Assembly (NCBI GenBank): GCA_017937095.1
Contig: JAGBEG010000004.1
Location: 186,001-250,000, forward strand
Length of the DNA stretch: 64,000 bases
From: Roseburia sp.
GTDB taxonomy: Bacteria > Bacillota > Clostridia > Lachnospirales > Lachnospiraceae
Direction: 5' to 3'
A model generated the notes under the pieces. The model was not told the origin of the DNA. It ran no database searches and saw nothing but the letters and a program-made list of their open reading frames with translations. A program made the position numbers and the translations under genes. This document shows positions 1 through 7,636 of this stretch, in pieces. Numbering within the stretch: position 1 is the stretch's first letter; every line of letters begins with the position of its first letter.

Positions 1-2
1 TG

Positions 3-284
3 CTCGCACTGTCAAAGCGCGACAGCAAGGAATGCCTTCCTCTGATAAAAGCGCTGCTTGACTCCTGTTCTATCCCGTGGAATATGTCGGAATCGCCCTT
101 ATTTTCCCATATAACTACAAATACATCACCCGAAAAACAGAATGCGCAGCAATACTATGGAAGACAAATACTTCCGGGACTGATTGCCGCCTTTGAGCAG
201 GACGCACACTATGATTTTCTTCATGATGATGAGGAATTTCAGAAATTACTGGCGCAGTATAAGAAAGAGGGGCAGGCGCAATAG
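3..284 (+). CDS. C-terminal part of an unrecognised protein (5' end outside window)
   Basis: The frame is open from the left edge, so the ATG at 84 is probably an internal Met and not the start. About 93 residues are visible. They are mostly polar and end in a charged helix-like tail (HDDEEFQKLLAQYKKEGQAQ). No family motif is recognised. It converges on the Rpn-type nuclease gene, with about 20 bases between the two stops. The function is unknown. Confidence 0.6.
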   Translation, partial: LALSKRDSKECLPLIKALLDSCSIPWNMSESPLFSHITTNTSPEKQNAQQYYGRQILPGLIAAFEQDAHYDFLHDDEEFQKLLAQYKKEGQAQ

Positions 285-303
285 TGCCTGTCCCTCTTCG
301 GCT

Positions 304-1242
304 TCACCTATTCTCACGCGACATCCGGCAGTATTCCTCATACACCTGCGCATCCTGCCACTTGGGATGCTGCCCGATAATCTCACAAAGATGCGTGATT
401 ACTGTCACATCCTCCTCAAGAATGTCCGCAATCTGCTCCGGCGGCAAAGATTTCTGTATTTTCTTGCGCACCAACGATATCAGCTTTAGCTGCTCGCCCT
501 CTTCCAGAGCAATCTGGCGCTCATTTCTCAAATGCAGTTCCTCGTTATATTCCGTCAACAGCATATCTCTTACCTCCTGCCTGTTCTTGCTGAGAATGTC
601 TTCCAATATCCCTTTCCGAAGACATGTCTCCACCGCTTCATCTACCGCCTGACCAATTCTCATTTTATGCGACAGATTCTCACGGACGCACGCAACGAAT
701 TGTACATACTCCCGAAGTCTTTTGCTCTTCTCCATCAGCCACGCATTGCTTCCAAGATTAATATTCAGCATGACCGCCGTGCATTCTACACCCGGCAGCA
801 TTTTCGGATTTCCTTTCCCAAATGCATCACTCAGCTTTAAGACACTTCTCTCCGGCTCACTCTGCATCCCATTATAAAAGATAACAAACTGCGGCATCGG
901 CAATTCAATCCTCTTACTGCTATATAAATCCTGTCGTTCTCCCACCATCCCACGGTACAAGTCCGCGAAATAAAATAATCCACGCAGAGGCAGATTCGGA
1001 CTGTATGTGCTCTGATGCTCGTACAGGTTCAATACATCCATGACCAGAAAAGACAGGTCATTTCTCATCCCCATGTATACGACATCCTCCATCGTATTGA
1101 CCTCAATCGCCTCCGGGTCATCATATGCCGTATCGTTAATGGCATTGTACAGCTCAAGTAAATCCTTTTTCTCGCGAAAGATAAACTTGAACAACCGGTC
1201 CTTATACTCCCGGTTCACCTTTGTGGTTTCTTCCTTCTCCAT
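304..1242 (-). CDS. Rpn-family PD-(D/E)XK nuclease / putative transposase
   Basis: A 312-residue protein of the recombination-promoting nuclease (PDDEXK_2) type that is abundant in Lachnospiraceae. The nuclease core lies in the first third: an Asp in the NDLSFLV block (D62), then E75-x-Q77 in EHQSTY, followed by the family block LPLRGLFYFADLY. The last 100 residues are charged and helical and end in an 'IADILEEDVTVI' segment like that of other members. The start is supported by GGAGGTACTTC directly before the ATG. Family members are thought to cut DNA and promote recombination, but no substrate can be read from the sequence. A palindromic repeat block lies just upstream at 1424-1536. Confidence 0.8.
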   Translation of the reverse strand: MEKEETTKVNREYKDRLFKFIFREKKDLLELYNAINDTAYDDPEAIEVNTMEDVVYMGMRNDLSFLVMDVLNLYEHQSTYSPNLPLRGLFYFADLYRGMVGERQDLYSSKRIELPMPQFVIFYNGMQSEPERSVLKLSDAFGKGNPKMLPGVECTAVMLNINLGSNAWLMEKSKRLREYVQFVACVRENLSHKMRIGQAVDEAVETCLRKGILEDILSKNRQEVRDMLLTEYNEELHLRNERQIALEEGEQLKLISLVRKKIQKSLPPEQIADILEEDVTVITHLCEIIGQHPKWQDAQVYEEYCRMSRENR

Positions 1243-1654
1243 GAAGTACCTCCATTATAAATAATTTTTTCTTTCTTCGCAAGGAACATGCGAAAGTTCT
1301 CATACAGGGATCTTATAAGATGGCCTGTGACCTGAATATAGAATTGTGTTCTGACCCGGTATTATGACTACCGGAAAGATTCCCAGATATGTGAATTAAA
1401 TATTATAGCATGCCATTCGGCAGTATAATGTCTGACGATATTATACCATAGACGCACAGCGTCCATGGCTTTCGCCGTGGGCGACCGATGCCACTCCGCT
1501 TCGCTCCGGGCGGGTATAATGTCTGACGACATTATACCACATATTTTACATTTGTAAATATTTTTTAAGAATTGTACTCTCTGGCACACCCTTTTGGGTA
1601 AAAGTATTTCATATACGAAAGAGAGCGCTCACGCGTTCCCTTCTAACTATCCCG
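1243..1654. other. Intergenic region with palindromic repeats
   Basis: The stretch holds no credible gene. The short minus-strand frame at 1368-1589 simply translates the repeat. It contains the palindromic repeat block at 1424-1536, a small hairpin (TTCGCA/TGCGAA near 1276-1294) and the 12-bp palindrome ATCTTATAAGAT near 1310. The Rpn gene's ribosome-binding site is at its left edge. Confidence 0.6.
1401..1540 (+). repeat. Dispersed palindromic repeat, copy block A
   Basis: Two palindromes begin at 1424 and 1515, each with arms TATAATGTC and GACATTATA around TGAC. The first has one mismatch. Between them is a conserved spacer with GACGC/GCGTC arms, then GGCTTTCGCCGTGGGCGAC. The same unit, in the same orientation, is repeated with a 78-bp period near 49.6-49.8 kb. 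Here the period is 91 bp because the spacer carries about 13 extra bases. Confidence 0.8.
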
Positions 1655-1996
1655 CTATTTCTCGCCCTTCACGCGGTACTTCTTCTCAATCACCGTGACA
1701 TAGACTACCATCGCCCCGATTACCTCTGCAAGTACCCCCAATATCGAGATAACGATCCACGGCGAATTTTCTCCGGCAAGCATCGGCAGCCCAAGCAGTA
1801 CGAACAATGTGCCGAATCCAATAAAAAGCTTCCCCAATGCCCGGTTATATCCTCTTATGTCCCTCACGGGAAATACTTCTGCGTTTGCCCAAAAGCCGAA
1901 TGGAACAGGCTTTTTTGAGACAAAATCATAGATTCCAAGCACGATAAATGCCGCACCGACGGCTGCCCATATAAGAAATGCGATATACTCTGCCAT
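1655..1996 (-). CDS. Small membrane protein
   Basis: About 113 residues with roughly three hydrophobic helices: an N-terminal IAFLIWAAVGAAFIVLGIY, a central LFIGFGTLFVLLGLPML and a C-terminal WIVISILGVLAEVIGAMVVYV. The end is basic. A start at 1996 puts the first helix at the N-terminus. An in-frame ATG at 2056 is possible but would add a charged extension. It is the last gene of a padR-led minus-strand operon that also contains an SdpI-type and a DUF3784-type membrane protein, so a role in envelope stress or immunity is a guess from context. Confidence 0.6.
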   Translation of the reverse strand: MAEYIAFLIWAAVGAAFIVLGIYDFVSKKPVPFGFWANAEVFPVRDIRGYNRALGKLFIGFGTLFVLLGLPMLAGENSPWIVISILGVLAEVIGAMVVYVTVIEKKYRVKGEK

Positions 1997-2068
1997 ATCC
2001 CTGCCGCTCTCCTCTGATTTTGAAATGATCCGCCGACCGATTCTCCTGCCGCCCATTTATCCCTGCCG

Positions 2069-2455
2069 CTATACTCCCGTTTTGCGGTTGCCCTGCTTGT
2101 CAAACGTTCTCCGCAGCGCCCGCTCCGTCGGAAAAATACTGCCGATCAGCAGTATCGTCTGAATGACACATAAAATTCCGCCGACCGTTCCAACAGCATC
2201 TTCGCTCTTCCCCAGCACCGGAAGCATCGCCGCTATCGTAACCGGAAGCAGCGCCAGACCGCAAATGTACCACAGCTTTCCGCAATATTTATGCGCAAAC
2301 TCCCATGTCTCCTTGTTCTTCATGGACATGGCGGTGCGGTATCCGTATATGCCGTTGATTTCCTTTGGCGGATGTTTTAGAAAGACACGCCCGAAGCCAA
2401 TCATAACGACAGGCATCAATAAATCTGAAATCAGCATAAAAACCCAGAACCCCAT
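2069..2455 (-). CDS. SdpI-family membrane protein
   Basis: A 128-residue protein with an N-terminal helix, the SdpI-type block INGIYGYRTAMSMKNKETWEFA and two further membrane helices. SdpI in Bacillus gives immunity to the SdpC toxin and also sequesters a repressor, but most family members are uncharacterised. A good AAGGAGAG site lies seven bases before the ATG. It sits between the DUF3784 gene and the last small membrane gene of the padR operon. Confidence 0.75.
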   Translation of the reverse strand: MGFWVFMLISDLLMPVVMIGFGRVFLKHPPKEINGIYGYRTAMSMKNKETWEFAHKYCGKLWYICGLALLPVTIAAMLPVLGKSEDAVGTVGGILCVIQTILLIGSIFPTERALRRTFDKQGNRKTGV

Positions 2456-2485
2456 CCCGTCTCTCCTTTCCGATTTCCAAAATAC

Positions 2486-2821
2486 CTACGGCAGTAAATA
2501 TTTCGAAAATGCCTTTCGCGCATCCAGATGCACCTCTTTAAAAAGCAGGACAATCCAGACCGCATAGGCAATGATAGCGCTGTACCCGGAAATAAGCCAT
2601 GCGCCGACCGCCCCAAGCAGCATGACGATTGTCCATACCAGACACGTATTCCGCATATCTCTCGCCATATGACCCCGGTCATACCGGCTTTGCTCTTCTT
2701 TGGACAGCGTGTTAAAACCGGATATCAGAATCGCTGTCTTCTCCTTACCAATGCCGAAAACCAACGCCATTATGCCAAAACAGGGAACAAGCACCGCACA
2801 CATCCAGAATCCAATATTCAT
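2486..2821 (-). CDS. DUF3784 membrane protein
   Basis: A 111-residue protein with an N-terminal helix, the DUF3784 signature-like block LISGFNTLSKEEQSRYDR, and two C-terminal membrane helices (TIVMLLGAVGAWLI and IIAYAVWIVLLF). DUF3784 proteins are common in Firmicutes and have no assigned function. They often stand next to SdpI-like genes, as here. Confidence 0.7.
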   Translation of the reverse strand: MNIGFWMCAVLVPCFGIMALVFGIGKEKTAILISGFNTLSKEEQSRYDRGHMARDMRNTCLVWTIVMLLGAVGAWLISGYSAIIAYAVWIVLLFKEVHLDARKAFSKYLLP

Positions 2822-2914
2822 ATTACCCTTCTGCCCCTTTCAAGACTGTGTTTCCGCTTTTCGAATACACTTGCCATTTTATAACCAGGTTCCTGCCTTC
2901 TCACAGCCGCATTC

Positions 2915-3562
2915 CTACTTTATAAATAATCCCGCAAGCTTCATATCTTCGTCAAACGTCAATGTATAGGTCACACTCGCATTCTCATAGCTCACCGTCA
3001 TCTGACCGACCGCAAAACGCTTCCCCTGCTGCTTTATCTGCACCATATACGCTGTTCCATACGCCTGAAATGCTCCCCAATCGTCTGAAACTGTCGCCTT
3101 GGCGCTCTCCATATACTCTGCTGTGAGCACCGGCTGCATTTCCTCCGTCGCATTCGCCTGCATCGCCTCATAGTCTCCTCTGTCAAGCTCTGCAATGACT
3201 TCCTGCATCCCCGCCTCTACTGTCTTAGCATCGAAATATCCGCCCTTCGAAAGCTCGTATGTCTTCGGCAAAAACCAATAGATTCCGCACGCAATCAACA
3301 CGAGCGCCACTGCAATGCAGCCGGATATCTTCCAGCGCTTTCCCCTGCGGTACCGCTTTAATTCCGCCTCCGGGAGATTCTGGTTGAACTCCTCCGCAGC
3401 TTCGGCAGCACTTCCCATCCGCCCGATCACATGCTCTAAGGTCTCGCCTTCCTCCAGCTCCGCAGAAATATCGGATAACAACTGCTGCCTGATTTCTTTT
3501 CTCTTCTCCCGCCCGCATCTGACCTTCTTTACGACGGAATCCACATATTTCTCTGCGTTCAT
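2915..3562 (-). CDS. HAAS-type (DUF1700-like) N-domain membrane protein with DUF3887-like C-domain
   Basis: About 215 residues. The start at 3562 overlaps the padR stop as ATGA, the usual translational coupling for this pair. The N-terminal 80 residues form the helical domain found in PadR partners (MNAEKYVDSVVKKV...LLSDISAELEEG). One membrane helix follows (ISGCIAVALVLIACGIYWFL). The outside domain carries a DUF3887-like repeat pattern of acidic helices and a final beta segment (VTYTLTFDEDMKLAGLFIK). PadR/HAAS pairs are known to act together in sensing envelope conditions; the ligand is unknown here. Confidence 0.75.
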   Translation of the reverse strand: MNAEKYVDSVVKKVRCGREKRKEIRQQLLSDISAELEEGETLEHVIGRMGSAAEAAEEFNQNLPEAELKRYRRGKRWKISGCIAVALVLIACGIYWFLPKTYELSKGGYFDAKTVEAGMQEVIAELDRGDYEAMQANATEEMQPVLTAEYMESAKATVSDDWGAFQAYGTAYMVQIKQQGKRFAVGQMTVSYENASVTYTLTFDEDMKLAGLFIK

Positions 3563-3903
3563 ACCTCTTCCTCCTCCATGACCTGACGGATGCCCCGGGA
3601 AATCTGCCTCCACACATCTGCAATCTCCGGCAAAGTCTGTCTGCCCTTCTCCGTCATAGCGTAATATTTTCGCGGAACCTGCCTGTCCTTTGGCTCACTC
3701 CAACGGCTTTCTACCAGCCCCTCTTCCTCCAGCCGGTACAGAATCGGGTACAGCGTACCCTCTTTTAAGAGAAATACCGCTCCGCTCTTGTCCCGAAGCT
3801 CCGTAATCAACTGATACCCATATTTCGGTTCTTTTTCCAGAAGCTTTAAAACCAGAAGGTCCAGGACTCCTTTTTTCATCTGACGTTCATATTTTTCATT
3901 CAT
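3559..3903 (-). CDS. PadR-family transcriptional regulator
   Basis: A 114-residue winged-helix repressor of the PadR type. The core motifs LDLLVLKLLEKEPKYGYQL and KEGTLYPILYRLEEEGLVESRW are clear, as is the wing segment RKYYAMTEKG. It heads the operon of three small membrane proteins and the HAAS-type protein. A sigma-A promoter and an AT-rich inverted repeat directly overlap its control region at 3929-3980, which suggests autoregulation. Confidence 0.9.
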   Translation of the reverse strand: MNEKYERQMKKGVLDLLVLKLLEKEPKYGYQLITELRDKSGAVFLLKEGTLYPILYRLEEEGLVESRWSEPKDRQVPRKYYAMTEKGRQTLPEIADVWRQISRGIRQVMEEEEV

Positions 3904-3928
3904 AAATTACGTTCACGAATCGCTTTCT

Positions 3929-3980
3929 ATATACTTTGTATTACTAAGTATATTATAAAGCATATCGTTTACATTATCAA
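3929..3980 (-). promoter_or_regulatory. padR promoter with overlapping inverted repeat
   Basis: Read on the minus strand, TTGATA (3975-3980) and TATAAT (3952-3957) are separated by exactly 17 bases. Just downstream and touching the -10 box is an inverted repeat, ATATACTT and AAGTATAT (3929-3953), with a 9-base centre. This matches the general form of PadR operators (ATAC...GTAT). The likely role is autorepression of the padR operon. Confidence 0.75.
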
Positions 3981-3991
3981 GAGAAAGATTT

Positions 3992-4050
3992 TTTGCGGGC
4001 ATTTCGGGTTCTTTGCGGGCATTTCTGATTCTTTGCGGACATTTCTGACA
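3992..4050 (+). repeat. Three 20-bp direct repeats
   Basis: TTTGCGGGCATTTC-like units recur at 3993, 4013 and 4033 with a 20-bp period; the last unit differs at one base of the core (GCGGAC). They lie upstream of the padR promoter and downstream of the sirtuin fragment. The function is unknown. Confidence 0.65.
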
Positions 4051-4061
4051 AATGGACTCTG

Positions 4062-4262
4062 CTATTTCCCTCCTCGGCAGCAAAGTTGATTTAACACATC
4101 CGCGACATCACCCGCTATACAGATGCTGCGGTCTTTTATTTCCTCCGGCGCATTGGCGGCGTCCATATTCAGACATGCGTAGGTAGATTTGGGATTCCTG
4201 TATACCCGGTTCCAGAAATTGTACTTGATGATACCGAATGTGTTACGTTTATTGCGCACCAT
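4062..4262 (-). pseudogene. Sirtuin C-terminal fragment
   Basis: Sixty-six residues that align with the last part of the intact sirtuin at 5735-6709: GIIKY-FW, the STYACLN block and EEIKDRSICIAGDV correspond to GIIKYPFW, SIYACVN and TEIRNRSICINADI. The NAD-binding and catalytic parts are missing. Identity to the intact gene is only about half, so it is not a fresh duplicate. It starts directly after the stop of the broken AlbA_2 gene. Confidence 0.7.
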
Positions 4263-4267
4263 TTTTA

Positions 4268-5481
4268 TTATTTTATAACAGTGTAGTTGGTACTTCTTGC
4301 TTTTCCATTCTGCTTTAGCAAGTTGCCTTTTACCATTTTCCGAATGACTCTGGAAGCGGTAGATGTACTTACTTCAAGCAATTCGATTACATCATTTCTT
4401 GTAATAGCACCATGAGACCGGGCATATTCCAACACTTTTTCTTCCTTGCTCGGGCTTTTTTCAGCCCCGGCAGCAGAACATGTGATTGATTCTGCTTTCA
4501 GTGCAGAATCCTTTCGATTTTCATATTTTGCGTTAATGTTAGGCAATATGATCTTAAAAGCATTTTTGGTCGTTTCAATCGAAGGTTTTTCTTCCATGCC
4601 TTCGTATGCCTTCATAATCTTTCCCATTCCGGTACCGTAAGCTTCAATCAGGTGCAGCCGGTAGAACACATTCGCAAGATCCTGATTTCTGCATACGGAA
4701 ATGCCTAACATAATATCTTCCGGGTCAATTCCCGGCATCAATCCGCCAATCGATACAAATTCAATCCGGTCCGCATAAATACTGATAAGCGCACTGGCGC
4801 TAAAGGAATAATCGCGGTGAACCAGCAGATTTAGCAATGCCTCCCTGACGGCGATTTCCGGGTAGTCCCTGACATCGATTCTATACAACTTTTCTATGGT
4901 TGCACGGGTTTGATTGCGGAAATCGATAAAATCATAAACTTCATTCATTTGCTGCATCAGCGATCCGGCAAATTCCCGGCGATCCTTAAAAATTGTCTGA
5001 TCCGTTCCCTGAAAAACAGCGACTTTAATTGTATGGACGCATTGATCGGACAGAAGCAGACCTAAGTTGCTGTAAAGGTTGTCTTGATCGATCAGCTTCA
5101 AAGTACGCATTTGCTGTGGTCCAAACTCCACTTTCCGAAGCGCAAATTCTTTTTTTGTGGCTTCAAATGTAAGTTCCTGATTTAAGCAGCGCATAGCCTC
5201 AAAGCGGTCTCCATCCGTTTCCTTAATCATACGGCGAATTGCCGTGTCAGTGGCTGGAACAGAAGAATACCCCTGTCTGACATATACGCCCTCCGGACGC
5301 ATCCCCTTACCATATTGCTGATCTGCAAAGAAACGCCGTCAGGATCATCGAGCCCGACTACTGTACCGTCATCCCGGATGCCAATATACAGTTTGCCTCC
5401 GTCACAGTTAGCAAAAGCAATGATTTCCTTTTTTATATCGTCTACGACTAATTCTTTCAACTCTATGGTTTCACTTCCCAA
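4268..5481 (-). pseudogene. Broken AlbA_2 / HATPase_c_4 / HTH protein gene
   Basis: The N-terminal piece (5227-5481 frame) carries the AlbA_2 (Schlafen-type) core KKEIIAFANCDGGKLYIGIRDDGTVVGLDDPDG. The C-terminal piece (from 5302) begins at RPEGVYVRQGYSSVPA and carries the HATPase_c_4 region (VREALLNLLVHRDYSF...YGTGMGKIMKAYEG) and a C-terminal winged helix (NDVIELLEVSTSTASRVIRKM). The pieces are in different frames, and about 30-40 residues expected between 'QISNMVRG' and 'RPEGV' are absent, so a deletion plus frameshift is likely. The N-terminal piece needs a TTG start. A six-T run just upstream suggests a second one-base loss separating it from an ATG with a good GGAG site. Such proteins are putative transcription or defence-linked ATPases. 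Confidence 0.75.
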
Positions 5482-5530
5482 AAAAGCATAACGCCATCTC
5501 CTTTACCCATTCGCTGGACATATTATATCA

Positions 5531-5579
5531 AATCGGGTCATAATCGGGTCAATGTACCTGACCCGATTATGACCCGATT
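5531..5579. promoter_or_regulatory. Perfect 21-bp inverted repeat, possible operator
   Basis: Arms at 5531-5551 and 5559-5579 are exact reverse complements (core TGACCCGATTATGACCC) with a 7-base loop. Each arm contains two TGACCCG half-units, and two more degenerate units (TGACCCAATTTGACCCG) follow to about 5599. It lies between the sirtuin stop and the AlbA_2 gene start. The repeated half-site pattern fits an operator for an HTH protein, possibly the one encoded by the adjacent broken gene; this is inference. Confidence 0.6.
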
Positions 5580-5734
5580 GTGACCCAATTTGACCCGATG
5601 TTTTCATTATGCCCGCAAATATAGGAAAATATTAACATCAAAAGCGGTGCTATTTTTCAAGTTATAGAATTAAATCGTATCAATTCTACCCATTATTCTA
5701 ACCAGCGTTTGACACGATAATGGCGTCTGCTGTG

Positions 5735-6709
5735 TTATAACTGTTCGAATACCTTCACAATGTCTGCATTGATACAAATGGAACGGTTTCTGATTTCTGT
5801 TGGCGCAAAAGTTTCCCCCAGATTCACACAAGCGTATATGGATTGGAAATTCTCTGCCGTCATCCTCCAGAAAGGATATTTGATGATACCGGGTGTGTTA
5901 AACCCTACCCCCAGTTCCATATACAATATGCGAAGCCCCCTGTGCCGCCGCTCAAATAAGTCATACCGCTCCGCTGCCTGCTCCCACCCCGCATCCTGCA
6001 CAAACGTGTCGTCCGCCCGAAGATTCATCGTCATCGGCCTGCCGCAATGCGAACATACCGGAAGCAGCTCTGTCGGTACGCGCATCTGCACCCGTTTTCC
6101 GGCAGGAGCAAAAAGCCTGCCGTCCGCGCCAATCTCAAAGCCCTGAGACAATACCATTTTCTTTACAAGCGCTTCATTATCATATGTATCTGTATGGCAC
6201 GGTTCGCTGCACTGAAATAATCCGTAATCTCCCTGTGTATAGAAAAGACGGTGCTTATCAAAGCCTGCCTTTTGAAAGCAGTGGTCTACGTTTGTGGTAA
6301 GCACGAAATAGTCCTTATCACGCACCAGTTCATAGAGCGCATCATACACCGGCTTTGGCGCGCTCATATAACGGTTAATGTAGATATATCTGCTCCAGTA
6401 CGCCCAGTACTCCTCCAGCGACGCATACGGGTAAAAGCCGCCGGAATACATATCATGAAAATGATATGTTTCTTCAAAATCTGCAAAATATCTTTTAAAT
6501 CTTTCTCCCGTATATGTAAATCCTGCGGCGGTCGACAATCCGGCTCCCGCCCCGATGATAACCGCGTCCGCCTGTGCGATCGCCGTTCCAAGACGCTCTA
6601 TCTCCGTTCCATGGCATTCTGTCTCCGTTCCATGCCGTTCTGTCTCCGTTCCATGCCGCCCGGCCGCCTGCACATTCGCCGTTCCTATTTGAATTTTCCT
6701 GCTCTGCAT
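5735..6709 (-). CDS. SIR2-family (class M-like) NAD-dependent deacylase / ADP-ribosyltransferase
   Basis: A 324-residue sirtuin. It has the NAD-binding GAGAGLSTAAGFTY motif, TTNVDHCF (the TxNxD motif of sirtuins) and a CSHCGRP zinc half-site, with a final GIIKYPFW block. Class M sirtuins act on lipoylated carrier proteins with a macrodomain partner, but no macrodomain, lipoate ligase or GcvH-L gene is nearby. The start at 6709 has an AAAGGGTGG site. A longer open frame to 6892 overlaps the upstream gene and is rejected. The N-terminal linker contains a 7-residue tandem repeat (RHGTETE-like). It follows the ferredoxin-fusion gene by 34 bases and is probably cotranscribed with it. Confidence 0.8.
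   Translation of the reverse strand: MQSRKIQIGTANVQAAGRHGTETERHGTETECHGTEIERLGTAIAQADAVIIGAGAGLSTAAGFTYTGERFKRYFADFEETYHFHDMYSGGFYPYASLEEYWAYWSRYIYINRYMSAPKPVYDALYELVRDKDYFVLTTNVDHCFQKAGFDKHRLFYTQGDYGLFQCSEPCHTDTYDNEALVKKMVLSQGFEIGADGRLFAPAGKRVQMRVPTELLPVCSHCGRPMTMNLRADDTFVQDAGWEQAAERYDLFERRHRGLRILYMELGVGFNTPGIIKYPFWRMTAENFQSIYACVNLGETFAPTEIRNRSICINADIVKVFEQL
6594..6660 (-). repeat. 21-bp tandem repeat in sirtuin linker
   Basis: About three in-frame copies encode RHGTETE, RHGTETE/CHGTEIE and RLGTAIA directly before the Rossmann motif. The DNA unit contains TCCGTTCCATG. As 21 bp is a multiple of three, copy-number change would keep the frame. It may simply be slippage in a linker. Confidence 0.65.
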
Positions 6710-6743
6710 GACACACCACCCTTTCTGCAAATACGCGTTTTTA

Positions 6744-7364
6744 TTAATCCTCTCCGATGCGTCGGACGGCGCCGACCGGACAATGCTCGGAGCAATTTCC
6801 GCAGTGGAGACAATGCTCCTGCTGAATCGAATACTGCTCTCCTGCCGTGATACATTTCTGCGGACAATGCGAAAGACAAGTTCCACAGCCAATGCACTGC
6901 TCCGTGATGCGATAGCCCTTCCGCGTTTCTGTACCGCCGCCTATCGTATAAGTCTCACGGAAAATCGGGGAAACGCCAAGATGAAAATATTCGATCTGCG
7001 CCTGCCTGATTTCATAAATAATTCCAATTTCTCTCGTATCACCCGGATAGACATTTATCAGATACGGCTGTTCCGTAAAAATAATGTCCATCCATTTCTT
7101 CTGCTCCTCTGCGGGGGCAGTGACCGCTTTTGCCGAAACCCGGATCATTTCCTTATATTTCGTGTAGCCAAGAATCTGTACGCGTCCGTCCCGCTCCAAC
7201 TCCCGGGCAAATTCTTTTCCGCGCGCGGTGAAAAAGTACATCCCATCCGGCTCATAGTGAATTGCACTGATATTTCGTATCTGCGGCGCGCCGTGCGCAT
7301 CCACCGTGGCAAACGCCAGTACACCGACATATTCTAATTTTTTCAGACATGTTGCTGCATCCAT
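6744..7364 (-). CDS. Pyridoxamine-5'-phosphate-oxidase-like domain fused to a two-cluster ferredoxin
   Basis: A 206-residue fusion. Residues 1-130 resemble the split-barrel PNPOx-like flavin fold (GVLAFATVDAHGAPQIRNIS at the start). The C-terminal 60 residues carry two 4Fe-4S motifs, CIGCGTCLSHCPQKC and CLHCGNCSEHCPVG. It is likely a cytoplasmic electron-transfer flavin/Fe-S protein. It follows the radical SAM gene and the nitroreductase fragment on the same strand, so it may supply electrons to that system, but the link rests on position only. Confidence 0.85.
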   Translation of the reverse strand: MDAATCLKKLEYVGVLAFATVDAHGAPQIRNISAIHYEPDGMYFFTARGKEFARELERDGRVQILGYTKYKEMIRVSAKAVTAPAEEQKKWMDIIFTEQPYLINVYPGDTREIGIIYEIRQAQIEYFHLGVSPIFRETYTIGGGTETRKGYRITEQCIGCGTCLSHCPQKCITAGEQYSIQQEHCLHCGNCSEHCPVGAVRRIGED

Positions 7365-7435
7365 TTCTTATCCCTCCGCCTTTTCCTGAAATCTTACAGA
7401 CTTCCGGCAACCTTACGTTTTTTGTAATTTCATCT

Positions 7436-7636
7436 TCATGCTTTCATATTCATCATCCTCAGCTTCGCCGTCAATTCCTTATCATAAACTGCAACCATCA
7501 TGCTGCGCTGTCCGCCGCCCGCGCTTGGTGCATAATTTCCCGCTTCCAGTATTTTCTCCAAATCCTCACGCGCAATCTGTTCCTCTGTATATTTCCGAAT
7601 AGAATGACGCGCCTTAATAATTTCCATTAATTGCAT
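7436..7636 (-). pseudogene. Truncated nitroreductase-family gene
   Basis: Sixty-six residues match only the N-terminal part of nitroreductases (MEIIKARHSIRKYTEEQIAREDLEKILEAGNYAPSAGG, the FMN-binding start) and stop after 'RMMNMKA'. The family normally has 170-200 residues and works as an FMN dimer. The 71 bases to the next start hold no continuation. It overlaps the 3' end of the radical SAM gene by 10 bases and has its own GGGAGA site, so it was once translationally coupled to it. A retained function for such a short piece is unlikely. Confidence 0.75.

Noticed and set aside
1368-1589. 73-residue minus-strand frame
   Set aside because: It reads through the same palindromic repeat and has no RBS.
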